A stretch of 36,402 nt of DNA, taken from the NCBI GenBank assembly GCA_015478825.1, contig JADMKN010000056.1, positions 1 to 36,402 on the forward strand, in the 5' to 3' direction. The DNA comes from Patulibacter sp. Lineage in GTDB: Bacteria; Actinomycetota; Thermoleophilia; Solirubrobacterales; Solirubrobacteraceae. Of the stretch, positions 1-9,860 are shown piece by piece. The notes beneath the pieces are model-generated. The model was not told the origin of the DNA and did no database searches. It saw only the letters and a program-made list of their open reading frames with translations. The translations under genes were made by a program, and so were the position numbers. Positions within the stretch are counted from its first letter, which is position 1, and each line of letters begins with the position of its first letter.

Positions 1-423
1 CGGTGCGGGAGCTCGGCGTGCCGCAGTCCCCGGTGCGCGCCGCGCTGGCGGACGGCGCGCTCGCAGCCGATCGCGATCGACGATCTGGTGGCGTGCCTGG
101 TCGCCGCCCGCACGGTGCCGCCCGGTCGCTACGACGTCGCCGGTCCCGACACGCTGACCCTGGAGGAGCTGACCGAGGTGATCGCCGAGATCCTCGGCAA
201 GCCCCACCGGGCGGTTCCGTTCCCGGTCAGCGTCCCGGCCGTCGAGGGCGCCGTCGCCAGCGTGGTCACCGACGGCGACCGGGGGTTGATCACCGCGCTG
301 CTCGAGAGCCTGCGCGACGATCCCGTGACCGACGCCAACGCGATCGAGTCCATCTTCGGAGTAACGCCGATCCCGTTCCGCGACGCGGCCGCCGCGGCGG
401 TGCCCGAGATCGTCGACGGCTAG
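1..423 (+). CDS. C-terminal part of an NAD(P)-dependent epimerase/NmrA-like sugar-nucleotide or NAD(P)H-binding protein (5' truncated by window)
   Basis: Frame 1 reads ...QPIAIDDLVACLVAARTVPPGRYDVAGPDTLTLEELTEVIAEILGK..., typical of the C-terminal half of NAD(P)H-binding epimerase-like proteins; stop at 421-423; no start inside window. Confidence 0.65.
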   Translation, partial: RCGSSACRSPRCAPRWRTARSQPIAIDDLVACLVAARTVPPGRYDVAGPDTLTLEELTEVIAEILGKPHRAVPFPVSVPAVEGAVASVVTDGDRGLITALLESLRDDPVTDANAIESIFGVTPIPFRDAAAAAVPEIVDG

Positions 424-429
424 CGCCGG

Positions 430-1212
430 CTACCGCCCCGTCGCCGGCGTGCCGTGGCGCGGACCGCGCGCGAGGAATCCCTCGACCGCCGCCCGCAGGT
501 CGTCCGTCTCGAACAGCGCGCCGGAGACCTCGGGGACAGCCGCGTCGGCCGAGTCCAGGCCGTTGTCGCACCACTCGCGCACGAGCTGCTTGGTCGCGTC
601 GTGGGCGCGCGTCGGCCCGTCGGCGAGCCGCTGGGCGAGCTCGCGCGCCTTACGATCGACGTCGGCGTCGTCCCAGACGCGGTTGACGACGTTCCAGCGC
701 TCCAGCGTCTCGGCGTCGAACAGCTCCGCGGTCATCACGAGCTCGCGCGCCCGTCCCGACCCGGCCCGCTCGGCGATCCGCTGCGGGCCGCCCATCGACG
801 GGGTCAGCCCGACGACCGTCTCGACCAGGCCGAACTTGGCGCCGCGACCGGCGACGATCAGGTCGCAGGCGAGCGACAGCTCGAACGCCGCCGTCAACGT
901 CAGCGCGTGCGCCGCGAAGACCGTCGGGCAGGGCAGCCGCTCGATCGCCTTGAGCGCCGAGAGCAGGTCGCGCCACAGATCGCCACCCTGCTCGGCGGTC
1001 AGGCCGTGGAACTCCTGCACGTCGACGCCCGCCGAGACGACCTCGCCCTCGGCGCGGATCAACAGCCCGCGCGGCGGATCGGCTTCGAGGTCCGCCGCCG
1101 CCGCGCGGAACGCGTCGAACATCGCCCGGTCGAAGAGGTTCAGCGGCGGATTGCTGATCGTCAGGACGGCGAGGTTGCCCTCGCGTTGCAGGTGCATCGG
1201 CGCGTCGGACAT
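430..1212 (-). CDS. Enoyl-CoA hydratase/isomerase family protein
   Basis: 260 aa; crotonase-like pattern (LAVLTISNPPLNLFDRAMFDAF..., ACDLIVAGRGAKFGLVETVVGLTPSMGG); GGAGGT ribosome-binding site upstream. Confidence 0.9.
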   Translation of the reverse strand: MSDAPMHLQREGNLAVLTISNPPLNLFDRAMFDAFRAAAADLEADPPRGLLIRAEGEVVSAGVDVQEFHGLTAEQGGDLWRDLLSALKAIERLPCPTVFAAHALTLTAAFELSLACDLIVAGRGAKFGLVETVVGLTPSMGGPQRIAERAGSGRARELVMTAELFDAETLERWNVVNRVWDDADVDRKARELAQRLADGPTRAHDATKQLVREWCDNGLDSADAAVPEVSGALFETDDLRAAVEGFLARGPRHGTPATGR

Positions 1213-1317
1213 CGAAGGGTACCTCCGGTAGAAGTCCCGGCCATCATGCCGGTTCCGCGCCGCCGCGTCGCGCGTCGGCGGCGTCCCGGGTCGCCCGAGG
1301 TCCTAGGATCAGCAGCG

Positions 1318-1884
1318 ATGACGAGCGTCTGGAGCGACCTCGACGACCTCGTGCGGATCGTCGAGCGGCACGCGACCCACCTGCAGTCGACGATCCACGG
1401 ACCGAGCCACTGGCGGGCGGTCGGCGCCGTCGCCGCCGAGCTGGCCGGGGCGTTCCGCGCCGAGCCGGCGACCCCGGGGTCGGCCGCGGCGGGACCCGAC
1501 CGCGAGCTGCTGTTCCTCTTCGCCCTGCTCCACGACGCGATGCGCGAGGACGACGGACGCGACCTCGAGCACGGCCCCCGGGCCGAGATCCTGCTCGAGC
1601 GGTTGCGGATCGACGGCACGATCACGCTGACGGATCCGCGGGCTGCCACCCTGGGGGAAGCGCTGCGCGACCACACCAACGGCACGCTCTCCCCCGATCC
1701 GACCATCGGCGTCTGCTGGGATGCCGACCGGTTGTTGATCGGACGCGTCGGGATCGTCCCCGACGCCCGGTTCTGCTCGACCGTCGATGGTCGCCGCCGC
1801 GCCGTCGCGGGGGACCTGCCCGATCTCGAAGGCCCCGAGAGCTGGCAGCGGGTCGCCGCCATGCTCGGCGTGGCGGCCCGGTAG
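1318..1884 (+). CDS. HD-domain-like protein of unknown function
   Basis: Translation from ATG 1318 (MTSVWSDLDDLVRIVERHATHLQSTIHGPSHWRAV...LFALLHDAMREDDGRDLEHGPRAEIL...) has H...HD...HG spacing typical of HD hydrolase-like proteins; TAGGAT at 1304-1309. Confidence 0.75.
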   Translation: MTSVWSDLDDLVRIVERHATHLQSTIHGPSHWRAVGAVAAELAGAFRAEPATPGSAAAGPDRELLFLFALLHDAMREDDGRDLEHGPRAEILLERLRIDGTITLTDPRAATLGEALRDHTNGTLSPDPTIGVCWDADRLLIGRVGIVPDARFCSTVDGRRRAVAGDLPDLEGPESWQRVAAMLGVAAR

Positions 1885-1902
1885 GTCCGCCCGTTCCCAC
1901 TC

Positions 1903-1937
1903 GCATATATTTTATACGTACTGGCGCAAATATACGC
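1903..1937. promoter_or_regulatory. AT-rich inverted repeat upstream of the IclR-type regulator (candidate operator/promoter)
   Basis: GCATATATTT (1903-1912) and AAATATACGC (1928-1937) are inverted with one mismatch, in an AT-rich island within very GC-rich DNA. Confidence 0.45.
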
Positions 1938-2010
1938 CGTCTCAGTTTCGCTGTACACCAGGTAACCGAATCCCAATTTCCGTGAGCTTTCGGCTACGGT
2001 GCCCGTACGC

Positions 2011-2820
2011 ATGTTCGACCCCGATCTCCACCCCGAGGTCCCGGACGACCCCGCAGCCGCCGCGGCAGTCGCGGAGTACTCGATTCGCGCGGTGCACCGC
2101 GTCTGCGACCTGCTCGACCTCCTGCAGGGCGACGATGGCGGCACCTCGCTGGCCCGTGCCGCATCCGCGTCCGGCCTGCCGAAGAGCTCGGTCTTCCGGT
2201 ACCTGGCGACGCTCGAGGGACGGCACTACGTCGAGCGCGACGACAACGGCGACTACCGGATCGGCTTGGCGCTGCTGCCGATGCAGGCGCGCCAGCTCGA
2301 TCTGATGACCCGCCGCGTGCGCCCGATCCTCACCCGGCTGCAACAGGAGCTGGACGAGACGGTCAGCCTCGGCATGCTCGACGGCAACACCGTGGTCTAC
2401 CTGGACGTGCTCGAGAGCAGCCGAGCGATGCGCCTGGCGTCGCGCGTCGGCGCGCGGGAGGCGCTGCACGCCGGGGCGATGGGCAAGGTGCTGGCCTCCC
2501 GGCTCGAGCTCACCGACGTCCGAACGATCCTCGAGTCACAGGGGATGCCGCGCCTCACCCCGCACACGATCGTCACGATCAAGGACTACGTCGACCACCT
2601 GGAGATCGTCCGCGAGGAGGGCTTCGCGCTCGACGAGAGCGAGTCCGAGCTGGGCGGACGCGCCGTGGCCGTCGCGGTCGAGGACGTGCACCTGCCGCTG
2701 GCGCTGAGCCTGTCGGGTCCGGAGGCGCGCCTGGAGATCGATGCGATCCCCGAGATCGTCGACGTCCTCCACGACACCGCCGACCTGGTGGCCGACGAGC
2801 TGCTCGACGTCGTCGAGTGA
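2011..2820 (+). CDS. IclR family transcriptional regulator
   Basis: N-terminal wHTH (AVHRVCDLLDLLQGDDGGTSLARAASASGLPKSSVFRYLATLEGRHYVERDD) and C-terminal IclR effector domain (GMLDGNTVVYLDVLESSRAMRLASRVGAREALHAGAMGKVLAS). ATG 2011 preferred over GTG 1999. Confidence 0.92.
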   Translation: MFDPDLHPEVPDDPAAAAAVAEYSIRAVHRVCDLLDLLQGDDGGTSLARAASASGLPKSSVFRYLATLEGRHYVERDDNGDYRIGLALLPMQARQLDLMTRRVRPILTRLQQELDETVSLGMLDGNTVVYLDVLESSRAMRLASRVGAREALHAGAMGKVLASRLELTDVRTILESQGMPRLTPHTIVTIKDYVDHLEIVREEGFALDESESELGGRAVAVAVEDVHLPLALSLSGPEARLEIDAIPEIVDVLHDTADLVADELLDVVE

Positions 2821-2854
2821 GCGGGCCCCGGCCGCGGGGAACCGGCGCCGCAGC

Positions 2855-3688
2855 TCAGATCACGTCTTCGGGGGTCTCGCGGTGACGCCAGTAGCCGATC
2901 GCCTGCATCGTCTCCGGGTCCACCCCACGCTCGTCCCGCAGATGCTCGCGGACGTCGCGGATCGCCATCGACTCGCCGGCCGCCCAGACCTTCCCCCGGC
3001 CGGACGGCAGCTCGGCCGCCCGCACCGCGTCGACCAGTCGGGTTCCGGTGCCGGCCGGCGCGCCGTCGCGAGACAGCCAGACCACGTCGGCGTCGCAGAC
3101 CGCGTCGATCGCCTGCTGCTCCTCCGGTCCGTCGACCTCGACGAAGGCCAGCGCCCGGTGACCACGCGGTAGCTGCTCCAGCGTCGCGGCGATCGCCGGC
3201 AGGGCGGTCTCGTCGCCGACCAGCAGCGACCACTCGGCCTCGGGATCGCTGACCCAGTGCAGCCGCGGGCCCGCGATGCCCAACCGCTGACCAACCGCCG
3301 CCTGCCCCGCCCAGCGCGTGGCCCGGCCGTGGTCACCGTGCAGCACGAAGTCCGCTTCGAGCACCGTCCCGTGCCCGGGGACCCCGCGCCGCAAGCGGCG
3401 CACCGTGTAGTTGCGCCAGTGCTGCCCCTCGGCGCCGGGCGGGAACCGCCAGCTCCCGCTGATCGGCAGCACCACCTCGCGGCCTTCATCCGGCCAGATG
3501 AAGGTCGCGATCTCGCCCGGCTCGTCGTGGGGCATCTCGTCCAACACGGAGCCCGCGAAGCCGATCCGGGCCATCTTCGGCGAGACCCGATCGACCGCGA
3601 CCACCTCGACGATCCCGGTCACGAGCGGGAACCGGACCGATCGGCGCTGCACGGCCTCGGCGATCTCCTCAGCGGTGCGCTGGCTCAT
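2855..3688 (-). CDS. Siderophore-interacting protein (FAD-binding, ViuB-like)
   Basis: 277 aa; RNYTVRRLR, DFVLHGDHGRATRWA, LVGDETALPAIAATLEQLPRGHRALAFVEVDGPEEQQ, WAAGESMAIRDVREHLRDERG match SIP family motifs. Confidence 0.92.
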   Translation of the reverse strand: MSQRTAEEIAEAVQRRSVRFPLVTGIVEVVAVDRVSPKMARIGFAGSVLDEMPHDEPGEIATFIWPDEGREVVLPISGSWRFPPGAEGQHWRNYTVRRLRRGVPGHGTVLEADFVLHGDHGRATRWAGQAAVGQRLGIAGPRLHWVSDPEAEWSLLVGDETALPAIAATLEQLPRGHRALAFVEVDGPEEQQAIDAVCDADVVWLSRDGAPAGTGTRLVDAVRAAELPSGRGKVWAAGESMAIRDVREHLRDERGVDPETMQAIGYWRHRETPEDVI

Positions 3689-3804
3689 CAGGGTCCTTCG
3701 GTCGGGGGCGAATCGGAGGCGGGCCCACCCGTGTTCGGGGACCCTACTTCGGTCAGCTCGTCAGGCTAGCAAGGGGCCGCCGCCCGCACCGGGGCGGGCC
3801 GTGT

Positions 3805-3835
3805 CGCCTTCTGCCGAATGGTCCGGCAGAAGGCG
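3805..3835. terminator. Hairpin downstream of copA (candidate terminator)
   Basis: CGCCTTCTGCCG-AATGGTC-CGGCAGAAGGCG: perfect 12-bp stem, 7-nt loop, 35 nt past the copA stop; no U-tract. Confidence 0.7.
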
Positions 3836-3869
3836 CCACGCTCCCGTTCGATGGCGGTCCGCGACGCCG

Positions 3870-6128
3870 TCAGGCGGCGGACTCGGGGTCCCCCTGCGCG
3901 CGGAACGTCCGCAGGCGCAGCGAGTTGGAGACCACGAAGACGCTGGAGAACGCCATCGCGGCGCCGGCGAACAGCGGGTTGAGGTACCCGAGCATCGCCA
4001 CGGGGATCAGCACCACGTTGTAGGCGAACGCCCAGAACAGGTTGATCTTGATCGTCCGCAGCGTCCGCCGCGAGAGCCGGATCGCGTCCGCGGCGGCCCG
4101 CAGGTCGCCGCTGACGAGCGTCAGGTCCGAGGCCTCGATCGCCACGTCGGTGCCCGTCCCGATCGCCAGCCCGAGGTCGGCCTGCGCCAGCGCCGGCGCG
4201 TCGTTGATGCCGTCGCCGACCATCGCCACGGTGTGGCCCTCCTGCTGCAACCGGGTGACGACCCCGGCCTTCCCGGCCGGCAGCACGTCGGCGATCACCT
4301 CGTCGATCCCCAGCTCGTCGCCGATCGCCCGCGCGGTCTGCGCGTTGTCGCCGGTCAGCAGCACCGTGCGCAACCCCAGCTCCCGGAACCGCCGGATCGC
4401 CTCGGCACTGGTCGGCTTGACCGTGTCGGCGACCACGACGATCGCTCGGGCGCGACCGTCCCACGCGGCCGCGATCGCGGTCCGGCCCCGGCTGCGGGCT
4501 TCGTCGAGCGCGGACTGCAGGTCCGGCGACAGGCTGACGCCCCACTCCTCCAGGAGCTGCGGGCGCCCGACCACGACCGCTGATCCGTCGACGATGCCCT
4601 CGACGCCGAGGCCCTCGCGGTTCTTGAACCCCTCGACCTCCGGCAGACGCCCGTGATCCTCCTGCGCCGCGGCGGCAATCGCCTGGGCGATCGGGTGCTC
4701 GGAGGCGCTCTCGACCGCGCCGACCAGCCGCAGCGCCAGCCCGCGCTCTTCGCCCTCGGCGACGACGACATCGACCACGCTCATCCGCCCCGTCGTCACC
4801 GTGCCGGTCTTGTCGAGCACGATCGTGTCGATCCGCCGGGTCGACTCCAGGACGTCGGGGCCCTTGATCAGGATCCCGATCTGGGCGCCACGACCGGTGC
4901 CGACCAGCAGCGCCATCGGCGTGGCCAGCCCCAGCGCGCACGGGCAGGCGATGATCAGCGTCGCCACGGCCGCGGCGAACGCGAACGTCGTCCCGGAGCC
5001 GTCGCCGATCCAGAATCCGAGCGTCGCGACCGCCAGCACGATCACGATCGGCACGAACACGGCCGAGATCCGGTCGACCAGGCGCTGCACCGGCGCCTTG
5101 CCGGTCTGCGCGTCCTCGACCAACCGGGCGATCTGCGCCAGTGCGGTGTCGGCGCCGATCTTCGTCGCGCGGACGACCAGGCGGCCGCCGGCGTTGACCG
5201 TGGCCCCGACGACCTGGTCGCCGGGGCCCTTCTCGACCGGCACCGATTCACCGGTCAGCAGCGACTGGTCGACCGCCGAGCGGCCGTCCTCGACGAGGCC
5301 GTCGGTGGCGACCCGCTCGCCGGGCCGGACGACGAACCGGTCGCCGACCCGGAGTTCGCCGATCGGGATCCGCGTCTCGTCGCCGTCGTCGTCGAGTCGC
5401 GTGACCTGCTTGGCGCCGACCTCGAGCAGCGCCGTGAGGGCCGCTCCGGCCGTGCGCTTCGACCGGGCCTCGAAGTACCGCCCGGCGAGGATCAGCGTGA
5501 TCACGACGCCCGCGGCCTCCAGGTAGATGTGCGAGGCGGCCGCGCCGCGGTCGAGGACCAGCTCCATCGGCATCTCCATGCCGGGCCCGCCGGCGTCGAG
5601 CAGGAACAGCGCGACGACCGACCACCCCCACGCCGCCAGCGTCCCGACCGAGATCAGGGTGTCCATCGTCGCGGCGCCGTGGCGCAGGTTCTGCCAGGTG
5701 GCGCGGTGGAACGGCCACGCCGCCCACAGCACGACCGGCGTCGCGAGCTGCAGCGCGAGCCACTGCCAGTACTCGAACTGGAGCAACGGGATCATCGAAA
5801 TCAGCAGCAGCGGGATCGACAGGACCGCCGCGCCGGTCAGCCGCAGCCGCAGATCGCGCAGATAGACGTCCTCGCCCCGGGACTCCGGCTCGTCGTCGTC
5901 GCCCGCGGTGGCGGGCAGGCGCGCCGTGTAGCCGGCGGCCTGCACCGCCCCGAGCAGGTCGTCGGGGCTGACCGTCGCCGCGTCGTACTCGACCGCGGCC
6001 TTCTCGGTGGCGTAGTTGACGGTCGCCGTGACCCCGTCGAGCTTGTTCAGCTTCCGCTCGATCCGACCGGCGCACGAGGAGCAGGTCATGCCCTCGACGG
6101 GCAGTTCGATCCGCTCGGCGACGCTCAT
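3870..6128 (-). CDS. copA: Heavy-metal-translocating P1B-type ATPase (copper exporter)
   Basis: 752 aa; N-terminal [22 protein letters not shown] motif in [32 protein letters not shown]. Confidence 0.96.
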   Translation of the reverse strand: MSVAERIELPVEGMTCSSCAGRIERKLNKLDGVTATVNYATEKAAVEYDAATVSPDDLLGAVQAAGYTARLPATAGDDDEPESRGEDVYLRDLRLRLTGAAVLSIPLLLISMIPLLQFEYWQWLALQLATPVVLWAAWPFHRATWQNLRHGAATMDTLISVGTLAAWGWSVVALFLLDAGGPGMEMPMELVLDRGAAASHIYLEAAGVVITLILAGRYFEARSKRTAGAALTALLEVGAKQVTRLDDDGDETRIPIGELRVGDRFVVRPGERVATDGLVEDGRSAVDQSLLTGESVPVEKGPGDQVVGATVNAGGRLVVRATKIGADTALAQIARLVEDAQTGKAPVQRLVDRISAVFVPIVIVLAVATLGFWIGDGSGTTFAFAAAVATLIIACPCALGLATPMALLVGTGRGAQIGILIKGPDVLESTRRIDTIVLDKTGTVTTGRMSVVDVVVAEGEERGLALRLVGAVESASEHPIAQAIAAAAQEDHGRLPEVEGFKNREGLGVEGIVDGSAVVVGRPQLLEEWGVSLSPDLQSALDEARSRGRTAIAAAWDGRARAIVVVADTVKPTSAEAIRRFRELGLRTVLLTGDNAQTARAIGDELGIDEVIADVLPAGKAGVVTRLQQEGHTVAMVGDGINDAPALAQADLGLAIGTGTDVAIEASDLTLVSGDLRAAADAIRLSRRTLRTIKINLFWAFAYNVVLIPVAMLGYLNPLFAGAAMAFSSVFVVSNSLRLRTFRAQGDPESAA

Positions 6129-7126
6129 CGTCCGACCTCCACCGTGTAGTCGACGGTCCGCACGCGTCCGTCGACCTTGAACTGCAGGAACAGCCGGTAG
6201 CGCCCGGCCGTCGGGAACGTCGCCGCGAAGCTCGTCTCGTTCGCGTGCGGCGCGGCGTCGGCGCCCGCCCCGTGGTCGTGGGCGGCGCCCTCCGTCGGGT
6301 GGACGTGCAGGTACCCGAGGTCGCCCTCGCGCAGCGCGACGAGGTGCCCCTTGGCGCCGAGGTAGGGCTCGAGCGCGTCGAGCGGCTGGCCGTCGCGGAC
6401 GGCGGCGAACCTCAACGTCGTCACGCGACCGGCGCGGATCGGCGGGGCGTCCAGCGTCACGTCGATTCCGGCGGCGGTCGACCCGCGGCCGTCGACCGCG
6501 CGGTCGGTGGTCCGCGGCGCGGGCAGCGCCTCGGGGGCGACGTCGCCGGGGACGAACAGGTCGGCGCCCAGCGTCTGCTTGCCGTCGCCGGTCGTGAAGT
6601 CCGCATAGGCCCGGTAGGTCCCGGCCGCGGGCAGCGCGACGTCGACCTCCCAGGCGCCGTCGGCCCGCATCGTCGGATGGACGTGACGGAAGACGGCGGT
6701 GTCGCGACGCACCACGATCATGTGCAGCCGCTTCTCGTGCTCGACCCGGAAGTCGCGCACGGCGCGTCCGCGCTCGTCGGTGATCCGGAAGCGAAGCCGC
6801 GCGGATCCCGTCGCCACGAAGCGGGTGCGGTCGAGCTCCAGGGCGTAGCCGTTCTGCGCGACGGCGAGCCCGCCGATGGCCGGGGCGGCCGGATCGTGCG
6901 CGTCGTGGCCGGCGGCGCCGGAGTCGGTTGCGGCCCGGTCGTGGTCGCCTTCCACGGCGGGGGCCGCGTCGCCGTGCGCGGCGTCGTCAGCGCCCGGCTC
7001 GTCGCCGTGTCCGGTCGACGCGACGGGCGCGTCGGTGGGGTCGGTCGCCGCCCCCAGCAGGACGGCGCCGCCGAACACCAGGCCGAGCAGCACCGCGAAG
7101 GCGGCGAGCCTGCTGGGAACGCTCAT
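6125..7126 (-). CDS. Secreted/membrane-anchored His-rich protein of the copper operon with two similar HVHP-containing domains
   Basis: ATG 7126 preceded by CGGAGGA; signal-like N-terminus ([27 protein letters not shown]), His-rich linker, two repeats ([40 protein letters not shown]); ATGA overlap with copA. Confidence 0.85.
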   Translation of the reverse strand: MSVPSRLAAFAVLLGLVFGGAVLLGAATDPTDAPVASTGHGDEPGADDAAHGDAAPAVEGDHDRAATDSGAAGHDAHDPAAPAIGGLAVAQNGYALELDRTRFVATGSARLRFRITDERGRAVRDFRVEHEKRLHMIVVRRDTAVFRHVHPTMRADGAWEVDVALPAAGTYRAYADFTTGDGKQTLGADLFVPGDVAPEALPAPRTTDRAVDGRGSTAAGIDVTLDAPPIRAGRVTTLRFAAVRDGQPLDALEPYLGAKGHLVALREGDLGYLHVHPTEGAAHDHGAGADAAPHANETSFAATFPTAGRYRLFLQFKVDGRVRTVDYTVEVGR

Positions 7127-7152
7127 GGGAGTCCTCCGTGTCCTCGTGCTCG

Positions 7153-7359
7153 TCAGGAGACGAGCGTGTAGCCGGCAGTCTCGACCGCTTGGTGGACCGC
7201 GGCGGGGTCGACGTCGCCGACGACGGTCAGGCGCCCGCTCGCGCGCTCCGCCGTGGCGGAGCGGACGCCGTCGAGCTCCTCGACCTCCTCGCGGACGGAC
7301 AGCTCGCAGTGGCCGCAGGTCATGCCCTCGACGGTGAAGATCTGGGTGTCCTGGGTCAT
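7153..7359 (-). CDS. copZ: CopZ-like heavy-metal-associated copper chaperone
   Basis: 68 aa; QIFTVEGMTCGHCELSVREEVEELDGV (GMTCGHC). Confidence 0.93.
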   Translation of the reverse strand: MTQDTQIFTVEGMTCGHCELSVREEVEELDGVRSATAERASGRLTVVGDVDPAAVHQAVETAGYTLVS

Positions 7360-7442
7360 ATCGCGCCTCTCGCTCTTCGCACCCGCTTCGAGAACGACCG
7401 GCCGTCGGCCACCGATCTCGAAACGGGTTCCTGGGTTTCAAT

Positions 7443-7457
7443 TACCCTCAGGGGGTA
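7443..7457. promoter_or_regulatory. Candidate CsoR operator 1
   Basis: TACCCTCAGGGGGTA, resembling the established CsoR-type TACCC...GGGTA palindrome, in the copZ/csoR divergent region. Confidence 0.75.
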
Positions 7458-7477
7458 TCGACAAAGCGAACCGTAAC

Positions 7478-7494
7478 ATACCCAAGGGGGGTAT
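7478..7494. promoter_or_regulatory. Candidate CsoR operator 2
   Basis: ATACCCAAGGGGGGTAT, overlapping the putative csoR promoter just upstream of TAGGAT 7498-7503. Confidence 0.8.
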
Positions 7495-7509
7495 TGCTAG
7501 GATGTCGGT

Positions 7510-7809
7510 ATGGCCGAAGCTCCCGCCCCCGCCTCTCGCGGCTACACCGCGACCAAGGACCAGCTCCTCAAGCGCCTGCGGCGCGCCGAGGGGCAGCTAC
7601 GGGGCGTGCAGGGGATGGTCGAGGACGACCGCTACTGCATCGACGTGCTGACCCAGATCAGCGCCGTCCAGGCCGCGCTGGACAAGGTCGCGCTCGGCCT
7701 GATGGACCAGCACGCGCGCCACTGCGTCGCCGGGGCGGACGGGCAGGAGCAGATCGACAAGACCGACGAGCTGATGGCCGCCGTGGGGCGCCTGATGCGC
7801 CGCGGCTGA
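7510..7809 (+). CDS. csoR: CsoR family metal-sensing transcriptional repressor
   Basis: 99 aa; LLKRLRRAEGQLRGVQGMVEDDRYCIDVLTQISAVQAALDKVALGLMDQHARHCV with the Cys-His-Cys pattern; divergent from the copper operon. Confidence 0.93.
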   Translation: MAEAPAPASRGYTATKDQLLKRLRRAEGQLRGVQGMVEDDRYCIDVLTQISAVQAALDKVALGLMDQHARHCVAGADGQEQIDKTDELMAAVGRLMRRG

Positions 7810-7852
7810 CCGGACGGTCGCCCCCTCCGGGTGCGAGGCCGGACCCGAAGTC

Positions 7853-8488
7853 CTACGGCGCGGGCTCCCGCGGGCCTGCGGTCGCCTGGAGCCCGGCGAA
7901 GAACAGCACCAGCATCGTCCCGAACAGGTCGTCGGGAACGCCGTCGGGATCGATCAGCCGCTGGATCGCGACCCCGCTCGCCATCGTCGACGTCATCCGG
8001 GCGATCTCGTCCGGCGGGTGGGCGGACTCGAGACCGAGCTCCTCGGCACGCTGGGCGTAGACCGCGGCGACCCGGTCGCGCAGCGGCGTGATCCGCGCGA
8101 GCATCTCGCGACGGAAGTCCTCGTCCCGGGTCGCGTGGCCGACGAGCTCCACGAAGACCCGACCCCAGGCCGGATCGCTCGCCATTTGGTCGGCGAACTT
8201 GAGCCCCGCGTCGCGCGCCTGGTCCTCCACCGCGTCGTGCGACGCGACAGCGTCGTCGACGTCGTCGATCGCGGTCGAGAAGTGCCGCTCGAGGATCGCC
8301 AGCACCAACGCGTCCTTGCTGGCGAAGTTGGCGTAGAACGCGCCCTTGGTGAATCCGGCGTCGCGGGCGATCTCGTCGATCGACGCCCGGTGCAGCCCAC
8401 GCTCGGCGACCGCCCGGGCCCCCGCCCGGATCAGCGCGTCGCGGGTCCGTTCCTGCTGCTCCTTGCGCGTCAGCCGCGGGGTGTCCAT
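7853..8488 (-). CDS. TetR family transcriptional regulator
   Basis: Starts MDTPRLTRKEQQERTRDALIRAGARAVAERGLHRASIDEIARDAGFTKGAFYANFASKDALVLAIL; start overlaps the P450 stop. Confidence 0.93.
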   Translation of the reverse strand: MDTPRLTRKEQQERTRDALIRAGARAVAERGLHRASIDEIARDAGFTKGAFYANFASKDALVLAILERHFSTAIDDVDDAVASHDAVEDQARDAGLKFADQMASDPAWGRVFVELVGHATRDEDFRREMLARITPLRDRVAAVYAQRAEELGLESAHPPDEIARMTSTMASGVAIQRLIDPDGVPDDLFGTMLVLFFAGLQATAGPREPAP

Positions 8489-9846
8489 CACCCCACCGTC
8501 GCCGGCACCTCGGGGGTCGCCGGCGCGGTGCGGCGCCCGACCACGATCTCGGCCTGGCCGCCGGGGGTGCGGGCGATCGCCCGGCTGCGCATCGGCTCGC
8601 CGGGGGCGGTCGTCGTCTGCAGGTCCATCGACCGCACGATCTCGCCGAGGATCGTCTTCATCTCGAACAGCGCGAAGCTCGCCCCGAGGCAGCGGCGCAC
8701 GCCGCCACCGAACGGAATCCAGGTGTAGGTGCCGGGCGTCTGGTCGAGCCAGCGCTCGGGCTTGAACGCATCCGGGTCGGGATAGATCTCGGGGCGGCGG
8801 TGGACGAGGTGGATGCACGGCACGACCCGCGCGCCCTTCGGGATCCGGTGGCCGGCGATCTCGACGTCCTCCTGGATCTCGCGCACCACGATCGAGATCA
8901 CCGGGCAGAGCCGCAGCGTCTCGCGGCAGACCGCGTCCATCCAGACGTCGGTCTCGCCCTCGCGGACCTCGTCCTGCAGCCGCTGCAGCGCGTCGGGGTG
9001 GCGGATCAGCCGCTCGAGCGCCCACGACAGCGAGTTCGCCGTGGTCTCGTGCCCGGCGACCAGCAGCGTCATCAGCTCGTCGCGCAGCTCGCGGTCGCTC
9101 ATCGGGCGCCCGTCCTCGTCGGTCGCCTGCAGCAGCAGCGAGAGGATGTCGCCGCGCTCGGCCAGGTCGGACGCCTCGCGCCGCCGCGCGATCTCCGGCA
9201 GCAGGATGTCGTCGACCGCGGCGAGCCGACGCCGCACCGACTTCAGTCGCGAGAACCGCCGCTCACCGAGCAGCGCGATCAGCAGCATCGTCCGCGGGTT
9301 GGTGACCTCGCCCAGCAGGTACTCCAGCGCGGACCGCAGGTCGTTCAGCTTGGCGCCCTCCACGCCAAAGACCGCGCGCATGATGATCTCGAGCGTGATC
9401 GCCTGCATGTGCGGCCAGGCCCGCAGTGGCTCGCCGACCGGCCACTCGGCGATCGTGTCGCGGGCGATCTGGCGCATCAGGTCCTCGTAGCCCGCCATCC
9501 GCTTGCCGTGGAACGGCGGCAGCAGCAGCTTGCGCTGGCGCAGGTGCGGCGCCTCGTCGAGCAGCAGCACCGAGTGCTTGCCGAGCAGCGGCAGCAGGAT
9601 CGAGTTGCCCTCTCCGGCGTGGAAGACCTTGGGATCTCCGGTGAAGACCTGCTTGACGTGCGCTGGATCGGTCAGGAAGACCCAACCGCCCTTGCCCCCG
9701 GGCAGCTTCAGCGTGAACGTGTCGCCGAACTTCGCCTGGACCTTCGCCAGATAGCTCCAGGCGTAGCGGTTGAACCGGATCGAGTGCCACAGCAGCGGCC
9801 CGCGGGGGCCGGGCGGGACGGAGGTGATCGAGCGGTCGGCAGCCAT
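8488..9846 (-). CDS. Cytochrome P450
   Basis: 452 aa; AGHETTANSLSW I-helix, ETLRLCPV, FGGGVRRCLGASFALFEMK heme-binding motif. Confidence 0.96.
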   Translation of the reverse strand: MAADRSITSVPPGPRGPLLWHSIRFNRYAWSYLAKVQAKFGDTFTLKLPGGKGGWVFLTDPAHVKQVFTGDPKVFHAGEGNSILLPLLGKHSVLLLDEAPHLRQRKLLLPPFHGKRMAGYEDLMRQIARDTIAEWPVGEPLRAWPHMQAITLEIIMRAVFGVEGAKLNDLRSALEYLLGEVTNPRTMLLIALLGERRFSRLKSVRRRLAAVDDILLPEIARRREASDLAERGDILSLLLQATDEDGRPMSDRELRDELMTLLVAGHETTANSLSWALERLIRHPDALQRLQDEVREGETDVWMDAVCRETLRLCPVISIVVREIQEDVEIAGHRIPKGARVVPCIHLVHRRPEIYPDPDAFKPERWLDQTPGTYTWIPFGGGVRRCLGASFALFEMKTILGEIVRSMDLQTTTAPGEPMRSRAIARTPGGQAEIVVGRRTAPATPEVPATVG

Positions 9847-9860
9847 AACGTAACGGAGAC

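Noticed and set aside
8881-8905. CCACGATCGAGAT inside the P450 gene, resembling the tandem-repeat core
   Set aside because: Encodes conserved P450 sequence (VVREI region) and lacks the rest of the repeat unit; treated as coincidence.
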